NCBI GenBank assembly: GCA_028289375.1
Contig: JANQQK010000087.1
Span: forward strand, 1-64,000
DNA from: Phycisphaerae bacterium
GTDB lineage: Bacteria > Planctomycetota > Phycisphaerae > UBA1845
Direction: 5' to 3'
DNA length: 64,000 nucleotides
The position numbers were made by a program, and so were the translations under genes. The notes beneath the pieces were generated by a model that saw only the letters and a list, made by a program, of their open reading frames with translations, was not told where the DNA came from and ran no database searches. Below, piece after piece: positions 63,741-64,000 of this stretch (the stretch's first letter is position 1; each line of letters opens with the position of its first letter).

Positions 63741-64000
63741 ATGATGAACCGCCTTGCGACGATTGCGCTGACAGTGGCTGTGACGCTGCTGACCGTGTAC
63801 GCGGTGGCTGATGACAATCAGGCGAAGCGCGCGACGCCCGAGAATCAGGATCAGATGGCGGCGATGATGAAGAACCTGGCACGCTATGGCACGCCGGATG
63901 AACACCATGCGATGCTTGGCACATTGGCGGGCACGTTTCAGACGGAAGGGACGTTTCATATGGCGCCGGGTGCGCCGCCGATCACCACGAGAGGAACGCA
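63741..64000 (+). CDS. DUF1579-like secreted protein, 3' end outside the window
   Basis: The frame opens at tandem ATGs behind GGGGAAG and continues to the window edge (86 codons visible). A signal peptide is present (LATIALTVAVTLLTVYAVA). The mature start includes a segment beginning EHHAMLGTLAGTFQTEGTF and ending APGAPP, matching the beginning of DUF1579. Function unknown. It follows the SRPBCC gene by 26 bases and is probably the third gene of the ArsR operon. Confidence 0.7.
   Translation, partial: MMNRLATIALTVAVTLLTVYAVADDNQAKRATPENQDQMAAMMKNLARYGTPDEHHAMLGTLAGTFQTEGTFHMAPGAPPITTRGT

Overview
The window looks like a chromosomal segment of a high-GC member of the Planctomycetota, most likely Phycisphaerae or a close relative. 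This is inferred from gene content only: a DUF2330 surface protein, a giant Cys-rich repeat protein ending in a dockerin-like domain, an ABC/GldG/DUF4340 operon, PQQ-like propellers, CPECG-type zinc-ribbon tails, HEAT-repeat lipoproteins and a PEP-CTERM-style CPBP protease. I see no rRNA, tRNA, CRISPR array, transposase or integrase.

Layout. 0-11 kb: a partial helical protein, malate dehydrogenase, a spermidine-synthase-like protein, a DUF2330 protein, glutamate racemase, a HEAT lipoprotein, a zinc alcohol-dehydrogenase-family enzyme, a PgeF/laccase-domain protein, a secreted protein with a C-terminal anchor, an amidohydrolase-fold protein that has lost metal ligands, and an M20 peptidase. 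11-19.5 kb: a membrane sulfatase-family enzyme, a coiled-coil protein, then dnaG, rpoD and a GH26-like glycosidase. 19.5-29.2 kb, mostly minus strand: a membrane protein, an NtrC-type regulator with its kinase, gpmI, an ABC exporter pair, and a DUF309/nitrilase pair. 29.2-31.2 kb: three small plus-strand genes, including the CPBP protease. 31.3-38.1 kb, minus strand: the giant Cys-rich protein (31 repeat units by hand count) and an animal-type haem peroxidase, each followed by its own strong terminator. 38.3-43.2 kb: a tRNA-binding protein, manA, membrane proteins, a VWA protein and an Hpt protein. 43.5-50.3 kb: an ABC ATPase, ABC permease, GldG-like and DUF4340 operon that overlaps sixA. 50.3-64 kb: an epimerase, mutM, mtnP with a coupled double-propeller protein, cysteine desulfurase, a Ser/Thr kinase, an oligopeptide-binding protein, and an ArsR-SRPBCC-DUF1579 operon behind a clear palindromic operator.

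Most notable points. (1) The last 236 bp of the mutM homology is present twice, about 94% identical and differing mainly at silent sites. The copies bracket a compositionally distinct gene, which looks like an insertion that kept or rebuilt the mutM 3' end. (2) The giant disulfide-rich protein lies beside a secreted peroxidase. (3) The amidohydrolase-fold protein has lost its HxH and Asp metal ligands. (4) Hpt and SixA genes bracket the Gld-type ABC operon. (5) Several secreted proteins share C-terminal Cys-Gly or VPAT anchor-like tails, and a CPBP protease is encoded nearby.
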